A stretch of DNA of 64,000 nt. It comes from Bacteroidia bacterium. Lineage in GTDB: Bacteria > Bacteroidota > Bacteroidia > J057. Under the pieces are notes generated by a model, which was given only the letters and a program-made list of their open reading frames with translations, had not been told where the DNA came from and searched no databases. Below are positions 1 through 6,977 of the stretch, one piece after another. Made by a program: the position numbers and the translations under genes. Numbering within the stretch: the first letter of the stretch is position 1; each line of letters opens with the position of its first letter. The stretch covers positions 1,426,001 to 1,490,000 of the forward strand of contig JAWKNO010000003.1 of assembly GCA_041391665.1 (NCBI GenBank), in the 5' to 3' direction.

Positions 1-33
1 GGACTTTACAACCTCGACAGACAGAAGGCCAGC

Positions 34-164
34 TTATAACAGCGGTTTGGCAAAAGTGGCGGTTCAGTGCTTCGTATGACAGTTTTTTGTAAATTTGAAG
101 TGTGTGCTTCGTATGAACATTTGAGGTAAAATCGCCACCTTCGCCAAGCCGCAAAACGTTACCT
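34..164 (+). repeat. attC-like site A
   Basis: The left core TTATAAC (34-40) and right core GTTACCT (158-164) bracket an imperfect stem. TTTGGC and GTGGCG on the left pair with CGCCAC and GCCAAG on the right. The loop carries two copies of GTGCTTCGTATGA (about 68-80 and 107-119). The rest of the first 353 bases holds no gene: after the site, TTACCTGAGAA is repeated at 159 and again at 199, followed by an AT-rich leader of the next gene. Confidence 0.7.
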
Positions 165-353
165 GAGAAATATTTCTATACCAAAAATAATTCCTGTATT
201 ACCTGAGAAGTATTATTATCTTAATCTAAAATAATTCTTGAATTGAGTTTCTTAGTTATGAGCATAGACAGCAATAAATGAAACTTCTTTGTTCTAAGCG
301 TTGGCTGTAAAAAGCTGAACAAGACCATAAACAACCTCCAATTTTACCTAATT

Positions 354-1136
354 ATGGCACAGATAATAACCAATTCTTTCGCTTTATGTTTTCTTTTCAT
401 AAGCCAAAACTTAATTGGTCAAACCTTCTCGAAATTATATGATCTGCCTCCATATCATTATGTCGGATCTGAATTAATATCCATTTCCTTTAAAACCTCT
501 CAGGAAACGATTAATAAATTGGTACCTAAGCCATTAGAAGCAAACACAGAAGGCTTGATTAACCTGGACCTATATATCCAACGGACTTTGCCTCCAACTG
601 AGTGGACTTATCACGAAATGGTTCTGAGTATTCCCTCAAAATATAACGAAAAAGTTGGGTCTTATATGTACTTACTCTATCTAGATCAGACTGAACCTAT
701 AGCAGCGGGAAGAGAAGTTTGGGGATTTCCGAAATTAGATGCTTCCTTTGAATTCAAAATGGAAGGAAATAGCTGCCATATTAAAATAAAAAGAGATGGA
801 GATTTACTATTAACATTGGACCTGGATCTTGGTGAAGCTAATGATACAATAAGTGAGGGTAGTGATGGTATTGGATTTGTACTTAAAGAAATTCCTGCCT
901 CCGATGGAAGTTCTATTCCTGATGTGAAAAAGTTAAACAGCTATTCATCAACAAATGTAAAGATCTACGGATATCGTGAAGGAGATAATGTCAGATTATC
1001 ATTAAATGAACATCCTAAACATGGACTAGAGATGATCCCCATTTTGGAGATCAAGAGTTCCTATTATGCAAAATGTGATTTCATCCTAGGATATGGAGAA
1101 ACGCTATATGATTATTTGAAATTATCGAATAAATAA
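354..1136 (+). CDS. Acetoacetate decarboxylase-like protein (integron cassette gene)
   Basis: The 260-residue protein resembles the acetoacetate decarboxylase (ADC) family over its full length. It has the LVPKPLE segment (about 56-62), GSYMYLLYLD (about 102-111) and the family core PIAAGRE-WGFPK (about 115-127). In ADC the first Lys of the Pro-Lys-Lys motif forms the Schiff base and the second lowers its pKa. Here Lys127 is present but the next residue is Leu, so decarboxylase activity is doubtful and a related lyase or binding role is possible. The first 22 or so residues look like a signal peptide ending near a Gln-Thr, which is unusual for ADC. It is the only gene of the first complete cassette (159-1275). 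Family assignment is firm; reaction is not. Confidence 0.7.
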   Translation: MAQIITNSFALCFLFISQNLIGQTFSKLYDLPPYHYVGSELISISFKTSQETINKLVPKPLEANTEGLINLDLYIQRTLPPTEWTYHEMVLSIPSKYNEKVGSYMYLLYLDQTEPIAAGREVWGFPKLDASFEFKMEGNSCHIKIKRDGDLLLTLDLDLGEANDTISEGSDGIGFVLKEIPASDGSSIPDVKKLNSYSSTNVKIYGYREGDNVRLSLNEHPKHGLEMIPILEIKSSYYAKCDFILGYGETLYDYLKLSNK

Positions 1137-1216
1137 GTGTAGTTATCTGGTATTTTTTCAAATATCCATCAAGTACAAGGCCATTATAAATTCTAGTAAT
1201 GAAAAAATAGATACTC

Positions 1217-1281
1217 AGGTAACATCGTCTACGGCGCTACTTCGGCTGAACGCCTCTCAGCGCGTAGACGTGTCGTTGGCT
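1217..1281 (+). repeat. attC-like site B
   Basis: This is the shortest of the well-formed sites. The left core GGTAAC (1218-1223) and right core GTTGGCT (1275-1281) enclose perfect 8-bp arms CGTCTACG (1226-1233) and CGTAGACG (1263-1270). The ten bases ending at 1223 are the exact reverse complement of the start of the cassette at 158-167. Confidence 0.75.
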
Positions 1282-1313
1282 TCAATGCTAAAAAATCGCA
1301 AAACAATAGAATT

Positions 1314-1586
1314 ATGGAAAAAAAAGACCTTTTCAAAATGACCGATGAAGAACTATTAGTCGAGAAAAAAAAGCTGATGAAATCTAAAATCTTCTATGCA
1401 ACCGCTATTGGTTTTCTTGCAGGAATACTCATATTCGGAGTGGTTGCTTGGAGCCTGAATTCCGAAAAACATTTGGGATTCCTGATTCCAATGTTGATTC
1501 CTGTAGTTTTCATTTATAGAATGCTTAAAACTCCAAATCAGAACAAGGATTTAGAAGATATCTTGAAAGACCGCAAATTAAACTGA
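1314..1586 (+). CDS. Small two-helix membrane protein, function unknown (cassette gene)
   Basis: The 90-residue protein has a charged N-terminus (MEKKDLFKMTDEELL...) followed by two hydrophobic helices at about residues 27-48 and 55-71, then a short basic/acidic tail. The layout matches small Bacteroidota proteins that databases often label 'redox-active disulfide protein 2', but this protein contains no cysteine, so that name would be meaningless here. It is the sole gene of cassette 1276-1836. The ATG lies about 38 bases after the recombination point, typical of cassette genes. No function can be assigned. Confidence 0.6.
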   Translation: MEKKDLFKMTDEELLVEKKKLMKSKIFYATAIGFLAGILIFGVVAWSLNSEKHLGFLIPMLIPVVFIYRMLKTPNQNKDLEDILKDRKLN

Positions 1587-1708
1587 AGGATTAAAGAAAG
1601 TAAAGAATGTGATAAGAAACTGAATGAATATTTCAATTATGCTGATTTATAGAAAAGGAACAATTAGATATTTTGCAGAAATTAACACGGGCGTAAAATA
1701 AGCACTAA

Positions 1709-1842
1709 AGCCAACAGCCGTTTTGCAAAAGCGGGGGTTTCGTGCTTCTATGACAGTGAAGTGCTAAATTCAAACTTTGTGTGCATCTAATAAAGTTTAG
1801 TGCTGAAAAACCCCGCCTTCGCAAAGCGACAAACCGTTGTAT
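1709..1842 (+). repeat. attC-like site C
   Basis: The left core AGCCAAC ends at 1715 and the right core GTTGTAT spans 1836-1842. The inner arms TTTTGC and GCGGGG on the left face CCCCGC and GCAAA on the right, with asymmetric AAAA/CTTC spacers as expected of attC. The loop contains GTGCTTCTATGACAG, closely matching the loop of site A. Confidence 0.75.
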
Positions 1843-1855
1843 TTAATATAGAAAT

Positions 1856-2593
1856 ATGAATTGCAGAAACTGTGGCCATACTGTTAACGATCAATTCTGT
1901 AGTAAATGTGGTCAAAAGTCAAATGTCAGTAGAATTAACTTTACCAATTTTATTGATGAAGTTTCCCAGAGTTTGCTTCAAATAGACAAAGGTTTCTTCT
2001 ATACATTGAAAGAATTATCAGTAAGACCAGGGAATACGCTAAAAGAATATCTCGACGGAAAAAGGATAAGCCATTTTAAGCCAATTGCTTATTTACTCAC
2101 TTTATCAACCGTATACTTTTTTATTACAAAAGTGACAGATCAAAACACCCTGATAGGCGACCTGGTTCAGGGGTGGATGAATGGGGCATCTGAGTTACAT
2201 TCAAATGTAGAAATACCGAACATTGCTTCCTGGTTTTTGGCGAACTATGCATATACAGCTTTACTTCTTCTTCCGATATTTTCATTAGCGTCTTATATTG
2301 CCTTTTTAACATTCCAAAAAACCTATCTCGAACACGTTGTCTTAAATGCCTATATAACAGGACATCAAGCATTACTTTATTCTTTTTTTGCGGTTATTGG
2401 AACTGTTACTGGCAGCCCTATATTTGAGATGTTACCAGCTTTTGTTGCAGTCTCTTATACATTCTGGGTGTTTTGGCAATTTTTCTCACCAGGTAATCGA
2501 GCGATGAATATCTTACGTTCGTTAATGACCTATTCGCTTTATTTGATATTAAGCACTATGTTATTAGGGTTTCTAATGATTAATAAATTATGA
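1856..2593 (+). CDS. DUF3667 zinc-ribbon membrane protein (cassette gene)
   Basis: The N-terminus is a compact zinc ribbon with Cys3, Cys6, Cys15 and Cys18 (C-x2-C-x8-C-x2-C). It is followed by the FYTLKEL...PG-T--EYL-GKR segment and by four or five hydrophobic helices from about residue 80 to the end, the arrangement of the DUF3667 family common in Bacteroidota. Role unknown; it is probably an inner-membrane protein with a cytosolic zinc finger. The ATG at 1856 lies 20 bases after the right core of attC site C, so the gene fills its cassette (1837-2732). Confidence 0.75.
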   Translation: MNCRNCGHTVNDQFCSKCGQKSNVSRINFTNFIDEVSQSLLQIDKGFFYTLKELSVRPGNTLKEYLDGKRISHFKPIAYLLTLSTVYFFITKVTDQNTLIGDLVQGWMNGASELHSNVEIPNIASWFLANYAYTALLLLPIFSLASYIAFLTFQKTYLEHVVLNAYITGHQALLYSFFAVIGTVTGSPIFEMLPAFVAVSYTFWVFWQFFSPGNRAMNILRSLMTYSLYLILSTMLLGFLMINKL

Positions 2594-2602
2594 AATGAGA
2601 AT

Positions 2603-2738
2603 ACTAAACCCCACATTGGCTATAGCAAATGCGGGCTAAAGTGCTAATATAAAAGTGATTACAAAAAATAGACCAACTGTTACACAGACAAGTAAGTGCC
2701 TTGAAATCCGCTACTGCTCTTATGCTTGACCGTTAGGC
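2603..2738 (+). repeat. attC-like site D (degenerate)
   Basis: A left core around 2603-2609 (ACTAAAC) and right core GTTAGGC (2732-2738) flank arms AGCA-N3-GCGG (about 2624-2634) and CCGC-N3-TGCT (about 2708-2717). The outer parts pair poorly. The left core matches the start of its cassette only if a 2-nt insertion is allowed. Confidence 0.5.
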
Positions 2739-2786
2739 GTTACCCTATGACCGACCATCCACATAAAGACTACCAACAATACTGAA

Positions 2787-2990
2787 ATGAATTTAGCTGT
2801 AAATGTGTTAACACCATTTTTACTCACCAATCATCTATTTCCACTTCTTGACAATGGCAACCATTCAAGGGTTTACAATATGTCATCTATGGGAGAAAAA
2901 TATGGGAATGCAGACTTTGAAGACATAATGAGTGAGAAAAACTATTCAGGGAATTACGTATACAGCGCCCGTTGGGTAGTATCCAGCTGA
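2787..2990 (+). pseudogene. Short-chain dehydrogenase fragment (truncated both ends)
   Basis: The 67-codon frame is the middle of a short-chain dehydrogenase/reductase of the retinol-dehydrogenase-like type: N-x-AVNVLTPFLLTN, then R-V-YNMSS, then YSGNYVYSA. The N-terminal Rossmann glycine motif is absent. The sequence also stops matching exactly where the catalytic Tyr-x3-Lys should continue, because the Lys half is missing. The break coincides with GCCCGTTGGGTAG (about 2967-2979), which looks like a right attC core. It is therefore a remnant inside a cassette, not a functional enzyme. Confidence 0.6.
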
Positions 2991-3159
2991 CAAAATTTTC
3001 GGAAATCGCCTATTACCCTTCGTAAACGCCGATCCACAACACTTGCGTTTTTGTTGCTTCAGGTTGCGTTTTTTTCCTAACTTAATGACCTTGTCTATTT
3101 TCTATGCGCCTTTGCCTGTTTGCAAAATTTTGGGCGTAATTTGACCAACAAACTCAAAA

Positions 3160-3786
3160 TTGAAGCGCTTGGATATAAAAAAACTACATTATTTCTCTGG
3201 AATTGTGATTTCCATTTTCGTAGGGATACACCTGTTCAACCACTTTTATAGCCTTTGGGGTGCAAAAGCCCATATTGAACTAATGAACGATTTAAGAGTT
3301 GTTTATAGAAATGTGATTATTGAAACCATTCTACTTTTTGTCGTTGGAACTCAAATAATTTCCGGGGTTACACTATTCTTAAAAGTACGAAAATCGACCT
3401 CGGGATTCTTCGAAAAATTACAAATCTGGACAGGACTTTACCTGGCTTTTTTTCTGGTTATACACGTCAGTTCTGTTTTGAGCGGGCGGATTTTTATGAA
3501 CCTTGACACAAATTTCTATTTTGGAGTTGCCGGGCTGAATACATTCCCCTTAACCTTGTTTTTCGTTCCGTACTATGGACTTGCAATTATTTCATTTTTC
3601 GGTCATATAGCTTCGGTTCACAACAAGAAAATGAAAAGTAACATTTTCGGAGTTGAACCGATTAACCAATCCTACATCATCCTGGTTATCGGAATAATCT
3701 CAGCGTTAATAATATTCTATGGACTGACAGACGGGTTTAGTGGAGTGGAAATACCGAAAGAGTTTGAATTAATGATGGGAAAATAA
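3160..3786 (+). CDS. Five-helix membrane protein, cytochrome b-like (cassette gene)
   Basis: The 208-residue protein has about five hydrophobic helices (approximately 9-27, 49-72, 87-108, 124-148, 170-190). Histidines sit inside or at the ends of helices: HYFSG, GIHLFNH, LVIHVSS and FFGHIASVH. This resembles the haem-carrying membrane anchors of succinate dehydrogenase/fumarate reductase, but I cannot name a family. The start is TTG at 3160; an in-frame stop lies 18 bases upstream, and the first internal ATG would remove the first helix. It shares the inferred cassette 2733-3881 with the dehydrogenase fragment. Confidence 0.55.
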   Translation: MKRLDIKKLHYFSGIVISIFVGIHLFNHFYSLWGAKAHIELMNDLRVVYRNVIIETILLFVVGTQIISGVTLFLKVRKSTSGFFEKLQIWTGLYLAFFLVIHVSSVLSGRIFMNLDTNFYFGVAGLNTFPLTLFFVPYYGLAIISFFGHIASVHNKKMKSNIFGVEPINQSYIILVIGIISALIIFYGLTDGFSGVEIPKEFELMMGK

Positions 3787-3829
3787 AAGCCAAACGCACA
3801 ACAATGGCGATAAATAATTGCTGGTTCTC

Positions 3830-3887
3830 GCCTAATTCTGAAAATCCTTGCGGATTTTCTGTTTGGTGCGTACTTGCAGAGTTAGGG
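3830..3887 (+). repeat. Possible attC-like site E
   Basis: A compact hairpin has outer arms CCTAATTCTG (3831-3840) and CAGAGTTAGG (3877-3886), matching at 9 of 10, and inner perfect arms AAAATCC (3841-3847) and GGATTTT (3852-3858). The right core is GTTAGGG. The left end matches the start of the cassette at 2732 at 7 of 8 bases. It lacks the typical asymmetric spacers, so an ordinary hairpin or terminator remains possible. Confidence 0.4.
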
Positions 3888-3986
3888 GCTCAGCCACACA
3901 ACTACTCATAGCCCACCCGCCACGCATTTCAATTAGAAACAACAGAAATTCATAGGCACGCCACGAAATATCAGTGCTGCTCAGTA

Positions 3987-4457
3987 TTATTTAGCCTTCA
4001 GCTTCATCATAATGTCCTTGTTTTGCAGTGTCAGATTCGTGGGGCTCAATTCGATGATTTTGTATGGCGGCAGGCTCACCCCATAGGTATTAATACTGAT
4101 AAGATTCCCATTTTCATCAAACTTTGATATGGGGAATGTCATTTCCGGGCCAAAATTGATGGTTCCTTTCACAATCGTATATGCTACATCAAAACTGGCA
4201 CCTGAAGTAATGCTTGTTCTGGTTCCCTGATTAAGATTTGTACCTTCTTTGGTAAACCTGTACTCATTTTGGTCCATTTCTATATCGGGGGTAGAAACAT
4301 CCTTCGTATTTAAGACAAGGATGGTATCGACGACCCAGACTTTGTATAAGTCGTTGTAGTTGAACTTAGTATGATTTTGCGCTTTGGTAGATGTATTGCA
4401 GGAGTATGCAGCTACTACGAATAATGCAAATGCTATTTTAAAAAGGACGTTTTTCAT
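3987..4457 (-). CDS. Small lipoprotein, function unknown
   Basis: The 156-residue protein starts with a lipoprotein signal peptide (hydrophobic stretch, then VVAAYSC with Cys20 as lipidation site). It continues as a beta-rich domain of about 120 residues with a lipocalin-like feel (KFNYNDLYKVWVVD near the start, repeated short strands, ending LTLQNKDIMMKLKAK). No family was recognised. It is the only minus-strand gene in the cassette region. That is unusual for cassettes and may mark either an inverted cassette or host DNA between two array segments. Confidence 0.6.
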   Translation of the reverse strand: MKNVLFKIAFALFVVAAYSCNTSTKAQNHTKFNYNDLYKVWVVDTILVLNTKDVSTPDIEMDQNEYRFTKEGTNLNQGTRTSITSGASFDVAYTIVKGTINFGPEMTFPISKFDENGNLISINTYGVSLPPYKIIELSPTNLTLQNKDIMMKLKAK

Positions 4458-4675
4458 ATGAATTTATTCATTGGGTTAAGTGAATCAGACCTGAGTGTAC
4501 AGGCACAGGCCTCACGGCGATGAATTTAGAAAATTCGCAGTGATATTTGTTTGCCTTCGAAAAATAATGTTTGGAGAGTCCTGCTTAGCTCGTCGCCGGG
4601 CAGGCTGACTATTCCTGAAGCAAGCGCTTGTGATATCGGGGAAAAGGGAGGATATTAGATTCAGGCAATGTGCAA

Positions 4676-4692
4676 TACCCAAACCGTTGTGT
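4676..4692 (+). repeat. attC right-half remnant
   Basis: CAAACCGTTGTGT at 4680-4692 shares 11 consecutive bases with the right end of attC site C (CAAACCGTTGT) and ends in a GTTGTGT core. It lies 35 bases before a cassette-type gene start. The matching left half is not seen upstream, so I read it as a half site left by rearrangement. Confidence 0.4.
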
Positions 4693-4726
4693 TTCATTAT
4701 AACAACCGACACATAAAATAATTACA

Positions 4727-5278
4727 ATGAATGATAACTTTACAATCGACGATTTCCAAAACTTATGGCAAAAGGTCAGTATTTTACATAACGGGCAAAC
4801 TTATGGCGGACAAAATCAAGGCGAAAAAATAGAATATATCAATCACATCGGAAGTGTTGTATTTGAGATCATCCATGCATCTCAATACACTTTAGACTTT
4901 GATCTTGAACTTGCAGTAAAATGTGCGCTGCTACACGACACATTGGAGGATACCGATTTAAATATCAATGACCTTGAAAAAGAGTTTGGAAAACAGGTTT
5001 CAGATGGGGTTTCTGCATTGACAAAAAATGTCAAACTGGACAAAGAGATACAAATGAAAGATAGCCTGGAAAGGATAAAATTGCAGCCCAAAGAAATCTG
5101 GGCTGTTAAGCTGGCAGACCGAATCTGTAATTTGTATGCACCACCTTATTATTGGGACAAAACCAAAAAAGAAAAATACAGAGACGAAGCCAGAATTATT
5201 TATGACTATTTAAGAGAAGGGAATGAATATTTGGCGAACAGATTGTTGGAAAAAATCGAAAATTACAAAAGCAAATAA
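4727..5278 (+). CDS. HD-domain phosphohydrolase, small alarmone hydrolase-like (cassette gene)
   Basis: The 183-residue single-domain protein carries the metal-binding signature of the SpoT/Mesh1 hydrolase fold: His40, His70-Asp71, Glu74-Asp75 and Asp131 within KLADRICNL, the counterpart of the KLADR-HN motif. There is no synthetase, TGS or ACT domain, so it is a stand-alone hydrolase. The likely substrate is (p)ppGpp or a related nucleotide, acting in the cytosol. Its stop codon overlaps the left core of attC site F, as in compact cassettes. Substrate is inferred from family resemblance only. Confidence 0.75.
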   Translation: MNDNFTIDDFQNLWQKVSILHNGQTYGGQNQGEKIEYINHIGSVVFEIIHASQYTLDFDLELAVKCALLHDTLEDTDLNINDLEKEFGKQVSDGVSALTKNVKLDKEIQMKDSLERIKLQPKEIWAVKLADRICNLYAPPYYWDKTKKEKYRDEARIIYDYLREGNEYLANRLLEKIENYKSK

Positions 5279-5414
5279 CGAACAATATTGGCGTGGCAAT
5301 ATGGCGGTTGAAGTGCTTAAATGAAGCTTTGTGCTTCGTATCTAGTTCAGTGTCCGCATCGGCTGATTTAGGGCTTCGAAAACCGCTTCTTTGCCAAGCT
5401 CCAAAACGTTATAG
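5274..5414 (+). repeat. attC-like site F
   Basis: The left core AATAAC (5274-5279, overlapping the preceding stop codon) and right core GTTATAG (5408-5414) enclose arms TGGCAA-N3-GGCGGTT on the left and AACCGC-N4-TTGCC on the right. The loop again contains GTGCTTCGTAT. The nine bases from 5408 complement 6024-6032 exactly. Confidence 0.7.
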
Positions 5415-5426
5415 CGTATTTTTGAA

Positions 5427-6017
5427 ATGATCAAACTGAAACATATCGTTTTTATTCTAAGCTCGAGTTTAGCATTCGTGGCCTGTCACAAATGCAGCAA
5501 ATTTGAAAACGAAATCTATTCCGAGTCGGACACATTGACTTTGAATTCTCATTCCTTATCAAATTTAAAGAAGTATTATGATGATTTGAACGAACCCGAT
5601 TTGGATGAATTGGGACGAGAATCTTATCGGATGTTTTATCGCGCCGCATTTGAGGACTATCAGAAAATTATTCATATCTCGAAATCGAATACAGGATGTG
5701 TTTTGAAATGCATATCAATGAATGAAGTCTATATAGATAGTGCTTGGACAACCGTAGCGATTGACACGATAATCAAAGAATTTTCAATTGAAAAGTGGAA
5801 AGAATTCGAGAATCTAATTTATGGTTCCAATTTTTGGACTTTATCTCAGCCAATTCGCGAAAGGGGACTTGATGGTCGAATATTCCTACTTGAAGGATAC
5901 AGACCAGAGGCCTTACAATGTAATAAAAGAACTTATCATTTGATCTGCAGATGGTCACCAGAACCAGGACCACTGAGAGATGTTTGCGATTCTATACTCT
6001 CCTATGCTGATTTATGA
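5427..6017 (+). CDS. Putative lipoprotein, function unknown (cassette gene)
   Basis: The 196-residue protein begins with a signal peptide ending SLAFVAC (Cys20 the likely lipidation site), followed by an acidic, cysteine-containing domain. Cys23, a C-V-L-K-C pair in the middle and two Cys near the C-terminus suggest disulfides in the periplasm or at the cell surface. No family was recognised. It is the only gene in the cassette starting at 5409. The left core of its own attC (6024-6032) begins seven bases after the stop codon. Confidence 0.6.
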   Translation: MIKLKHIVFILSSSLAFVACHKCSKFENEIYSESDTLTLNSHSLSNLKKYYDDLNEPDLDELGRESYRMFYRAAFEDYQKIIHISKSNTGCVLKCISMNEVYIDSAWTTVAIDTIIKEFSIEKWKEFENLIYGSNFWTLSQPIRERGLDGRIFLLEGYRPEALQCNKRTYHLICRWSPEPGPLRDVCDSILSYADL

Positions 6018-6023
6018 AAACTC

Positions 6024-6110
6024 GCTATAACAGCACATTTACAATAGGCGGGGTTTCGTGCTCCGCATATCCGCCGAGGCGGATGATTGCAGTGGCAAAA
6101 ATCTATAAAA
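6024..6110 (+). repeat. Broken attC-like site G (left half only)
   Basis: The left half is well formed: core CGCTATAAC (6024-6032) complementary to the cassette start, then GCACATTTACAATAGGCGGGG and the shared loop start TTTCGTGCT. A right half with a GTT core is missing. Instead there is a palindrome ATCCGCCGAGGCGGAT (6069-6084), and the next gene starts at 6112. The cassette is probably locked in place. Confidence 0.5.
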
Positions 6111-6111
6111 A

Positions 6112-6912
6112 ATGAATCTTTGGGATAAGTGGATGAATCAAGAAACGGGAATCAAAAATCTAGAAAAAGAGATTTTTGCAATTATTGATTTAATTCCTGA
6201 GATCAATAATTTAATTGCTAGTATTCAGGCAGAAAGAAGTTTAGTCAAAAAGCAGTTCAATAAAATCTTGAGGAACTTTGAAGAGAATTCGAAACTGATA
6301 GCTAGGATTGGAATAAATCATGTTAAACCCAGCTTAAGGGTATTGCAAGAAGTCAATGGGATAGTATTGGAAGAGAAGGATCTAATCCTGGATTATTGTG
6401 AATCAATATCAAATCGCAGTTTCGCACATAAAGAAGCATTCGCTAAAATACGTGCTGCAGGGAATAAAGCAATAAAAGAATTTCATAACCCCGATCTGCC
6501 TCATAAAGAGAAACAATATTTCCCATCCAAAATAGAACTCACTCAACCTGTAGAAGGTATTCTAGAAGATTTACTTTTGCATGGTCATCGTTTAGAAATG
6601 AAATGGAAAGAATCAAAAGACAATGAATTTGCTTTGATCTGGAATATTGTAGGTTTTATCTCTTGGCATGGGAATAGCAATTCAGAATCTTATAGTTTTA
6701 TCGAAAAAACCCAAGTTCACTTAGAAGATAAAAAAGCGAAGGCAAACAGGAAGGGATGGTATTATCAAATGGAAGGGATTGATGTTTGCCTCCAATTATT
6801 AGTGGATTATCAAAATCTAAAGAATCGAAATATTCTTTCATTCAAAGGAAAATACCTTGAAATATTAAAACGAATTGAATTAAGCGGTTTAATTCATGAA
6901 GAGGAAAAATAA
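6112..6912 (+). CDS. Coiled-coil protein of unknown function
   Basis: The 266-residue soluble protein has no signal peptide. Residues 15-110 are largely helical with heptad-like spacing (EKEIFAIIDLIPEINNLIASI, ...RVLQEVNGIVLEEKD), suggesting a coiled coil. The second half is mixed, with IWNIVGFISWHGNSNSES near residue 180 and a charged end. No family was recognised. It follows a broken attC and shares the AT-rich composition of the cassette genes, so it is probably an integrated cassette gene whose downstream attC has been lost; the region ends at the sulfatase convergent to it. Confidence 0.5.
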   Translation: MNLWDKWMNQETGIKNLEKEIFAIIDLIPEINNLIASIQAERSLVKKQFNKILRNFEENSKLIARIGINHVKPSLRVLQEVNGIVLEEKDLILDYCESISNRSFAHKEAFAKIRAAGNKAIKEFHNPDLPHKEKQYFPSKIELTQPVEGILEDLLLHGHRLEMKWKESKDNEFALIWNIVGFISWHGNSNSESYSFIEKTQVHLEDKKAKANRKGWYYQMEGIDVCLQLLVDYQNLKNRNILSFKGKYLEILKRIELSGLIHEEEK

Positions 6913-6977
6913 GATGCAAAACATGGGCTACACGACTCATACCATTGGCATTAGCGAGGAGCGGAGCCTCATCAATC

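Larger units (their letters stand above)
34..6110 (+). mobile_element. Integron gene-cassette array (no integrase in window)
   Basis: A run of small, functionally unrelated, mostly plus-strand genes is separated by large imperfect palindromes with attC architecture: a left core ending in AAC, paired inner arms, a long loop, and a right core starting with GTT. In integron cassettes the first bases (TTRRRY) complement the left core of the attC at the cassette's far end. This holds exactly for 158-167 against 1214-1223 (10 bp), 1275-1282 against 1708-1715 (8 bp) and 5408-5416 against 6024-6032 (9 bp). It holds approximately for 2732-2739 against 3829-3836 (7 of 8) and, with a 2-nt insertion, for 1836-1843 against 2600-2609. 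Inferred cassettes are 159-1275, 1276-1836, 1837-2732, 2733-3881 and 5409-about 6110; the unit starting at 4687 does not show a matching left core. No intI is visible, so this is a distal array or an attC cluster lacking an integrase. Confidence 0.75.

Noticed and set aside
69..120. Two GTGCTTCGTATGA copies as the start of a CRISPR array
   Set aside because: Only two copies exist here, spacing is irregular, and they lie in the loop of a larger palindrome; no cas genes are present anywhere in the window.
4676..4682. TACCCAA as left core of the cassette that would start at 2972
   Set aside because: It matches the expected complement in part, but it lies directly against a right core with no stem between, so it cannot fold as an attC.
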